Assembly: GCA_963995505.1 (NCBI GenBank)
Contig: OZ023181.1
Location: 9,978,221-10,042,220, forward strand
Length of the DNA stretch: 64,000 nt
Direction: 5' to 3'
Origin: Hypericum androsaemum
Lineage: Eukaryota; Streptophyta; Magnoliopsida; Malpighiales; Hypericaceae
Each line of letters starts with the position of its first letter. Positions within the stretch are counted from its first letter, which is position 1. The notes under the pieces are model-generated. The model did not search any database, was not told where the DNA came from, and worked only from the letters and a program-made list of their open reading frames with translations. Of the stretch, positions 62,161-64,000 are shown in pieces. The position numbers and the translations under genes were made by a program.

Positions 62161-64000
62161 GGATGGTCCCTCTCAAGATGTCGTCCGACACAAAGGTAAT
62201 TGTCCACTTTAATAAACTATCATTTCACGCTTCACACATTACTACCTTGTTATTTTAGATTCTCTCACGAGGTGATATATGCTAATGACAATGGAGTGAC
62301 ATCCGTTAACCTGAGTTACATTAGTTATCCTGCATGTCATGTCACATCATTATTTTTATTTGCGTATCATGTCACATTATTAATTTTATCCTCGTGGCAT
62401 GTCATTTCACTAATTTGAGAAAAAATGAGATAAAATTGGTATCATTTAGATTCAAATCCGAACCGAGAGAAGATCAACAGTATCCAAATCAGGGGTCAAA
62501 CGGTATGTTACACAGATATACTTAGTTATGTGATTGATTTGACACACGGATAAAATAAATGATATGGCATGACACATGAGATAACTTAGTAACACTAATT
62601 AGGGGGTGTCACTTAGTTGTGAGTCAGGTAAAATTTTTATCAACTAGCGAGAAAACTTAAAACCACAAAGTAGTAGTGCGTCAAAACACAAAAGCATAAA
62701 ATTGGAATTTAGTCATAATTTTTTTAATAATTAAAATTTGATACGGATCCGAACCATATCTGATCTAAGTCAAATCAACATCCCTCTCTTATATTGTTAG
62801 AGAAAATTCTCATTAGTATTGTTGGATATATGATAAAGAAAAATATTATTTCTTAAAGATAAATTTTTAAATGAATTGAACCTTGAATCTATGTTACTTC
62901 ATGCTAAGTTTAATGATGACTGAGTGTCAACGATGGCCAACACTCCAGGATACGACGTGATTCTCTAGTTGAGAAGGATGTAGCGACTTGTTATTCCCTG
63001 GACGACGGTGACGTTCCAGAAGAAGAGACCGACGTTGAACGCCCACCGTAAACGTGAGAACTTCTGAACGAAGGTCCCCATGGTTAATTTTGGAGTTAAT
63101 TGGCGACAGTAGCCAGGATATGCCACGATGGACATGCAAGAAGGTGGTGATAACCCCCGGTTTTGACGTCGAAAAATGAGTGTTCTGGGATGACCGTGGG
63201 CGGCGGGGAGGCCAGGTTGGGTGATCATCATGACGGAGTCATGCTGGTGAACTGGCCGGAGGAGTGGACATTGTGAGAGGCTGGCAGGCGCCGCAGTTGA
63301 AGAGGAAAACCCAATCCTAACCAAAAACCCTATTTTCTTAATGTGGGCCTGACTTCACAGCCTGTTTGGAAACTTAAAAAAATAGAAAATGGAATTCCTT
63401 TCCGGAGTTTAAAAAAATAAAGTGTGTTTGGAACCAAAATTTTTAGGAATAGAATTCCTGTTTTCATTAAAAGTCAGGATTCCGAAATCCCACCAAAACA
63501 GGTCGGATTTCCAGTGACCAAACCGGAATTGGCCAATAAATTACTGTTATACCCCTTACTTTATTAAATTATTACAGAATTGCCAAATCATTTTCTCTCA
63601 AACAAACTCTCTCTCCCGCAACACTTTTAAACGGCGACGACCCTCCCCTTTTTGGCGACCTTCTTTCCCCATCAGAGAGTTGCTTTCCCTTTCGGCGACC
63701 TGACTTCTCTATTACAGATCATCTGTTGTGAGCCCCCTACACCTTCCTCTCTTTTCTCAATGTTAGGGTTTTATTGAATATTTTTAAATTTTTTTGGTTG
63801 TTTGGGTGGTTTTGTGATTTGGGTTTGTTTGGTTCTGGAGTGGGTTTGTTGGTTTTGTGGTGCGGAAATTTTTTTGGTGGATTCTTGGGTTCATGGGTTG
63901 TTCTTGGTGGTGTATTTATTTTGTTAATTGAGCTTTCACTCATCCCTTGCTTCTCCACGTTGTTAGCATTGGTGTCGGTGTTGGTGTTGTAGCATGCTTA
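62161..64000. other. Unassigned sequence to the window end
   Basis: Catgtcatttca-type short repeats occur near 62330-62410. A 119-codon minus-strand frame (62965-63324) has GC-rich text but no family that I know. From 63590 the CT-rich then TG-rich pattern could be a leader and first intron of a gene beyond the window; this is a guess. Confidence 0.3.

Noticed and set aside
62965..63324. 119-codon minus-strand frame as a gene
   Set aside because: No family recognised, no supporting splice sites, and a competing frame overlaps it.

Overview
The window is nuclear DNA from a flowering plant. It has intron-rich genes with GT-AG and a few GC-AG splice sites, plant-type histone, SnRK2 and PIG-F genes, long AT-rich intergenic stretches, and a dense nested load of LTR elements, LINEs, SINEs and TIR elements. 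GC-rich captured gene pieces inside two transposons hint at a monocot, but I cannot fix the lineage from sequence alone.

Layout. 0-2.3 kb: the 3' end of an unidentified gene, then LINE tails. 2.6-4 kb: a complete histone H3.3 gene with a leader intron. 5.1-7.5 kb: a WEB-family coiled-coil gene. 8.2-9 kb: a degenerate 23-24 bp tandem array. 9.5-15.1 kb: a LanC-like pseudogene split by an LTR retrotransposon whose LTRs look identical although its inside has no coding capacity. 16.4-18.3 kb: a SINE with a clean target duplication and a long-TIR element. 18.8-25.8 kb: an old copia element nested in a LINE. 27.4-28.8 kb: LTR-like debris. 29.4-33.1 kb: two related TIR elements carrying gene fragments (HMGA-like, SMP-30-like, proteasome RPT4), with a MITE between them. 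33.6-35.8 kb: a complete nine-exon SnRK2 kinase gene. 36.9-37.4 kb: a small Mutator-like element with a 9 bp target duplication. 38-44.5 kb: three LINE remnants in a row, the last carrying a solo LTR. 44.5-48.5 kb: the promoter and first two exons of a ribosomal protein eS6 gene fused upstream of a complete PIG-F gene. 50.2-51.8 kb: MITEs and a hAT-type element. 52.5-58.5 kb: a full-length but mutated L1-type LINE with a 16 bp target duplication. 58.8-59.4 kb: the 3' exons of a nuclear poly(A)-binding protein gene. 60.8-64 kb: a small RGG-type fragment, a TIR end, a LINE tail and unassigned sequence.

The host genes look intact for H3.3, SnRK2 and PIG-F. They are intact with an uncertain N terminus for the WEB gene, and broken or partial for LanC-like, eS6, PABPN and the captured fragments. 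The genes do not form one pathway; they are independent loci separated by transposons. The most unusual points are the identical-LTR element with a decayed inside, the gene-carrying TIR elements beside SnRK2, the eS6/PIG-F junction, and the clustered GC-AG introns.
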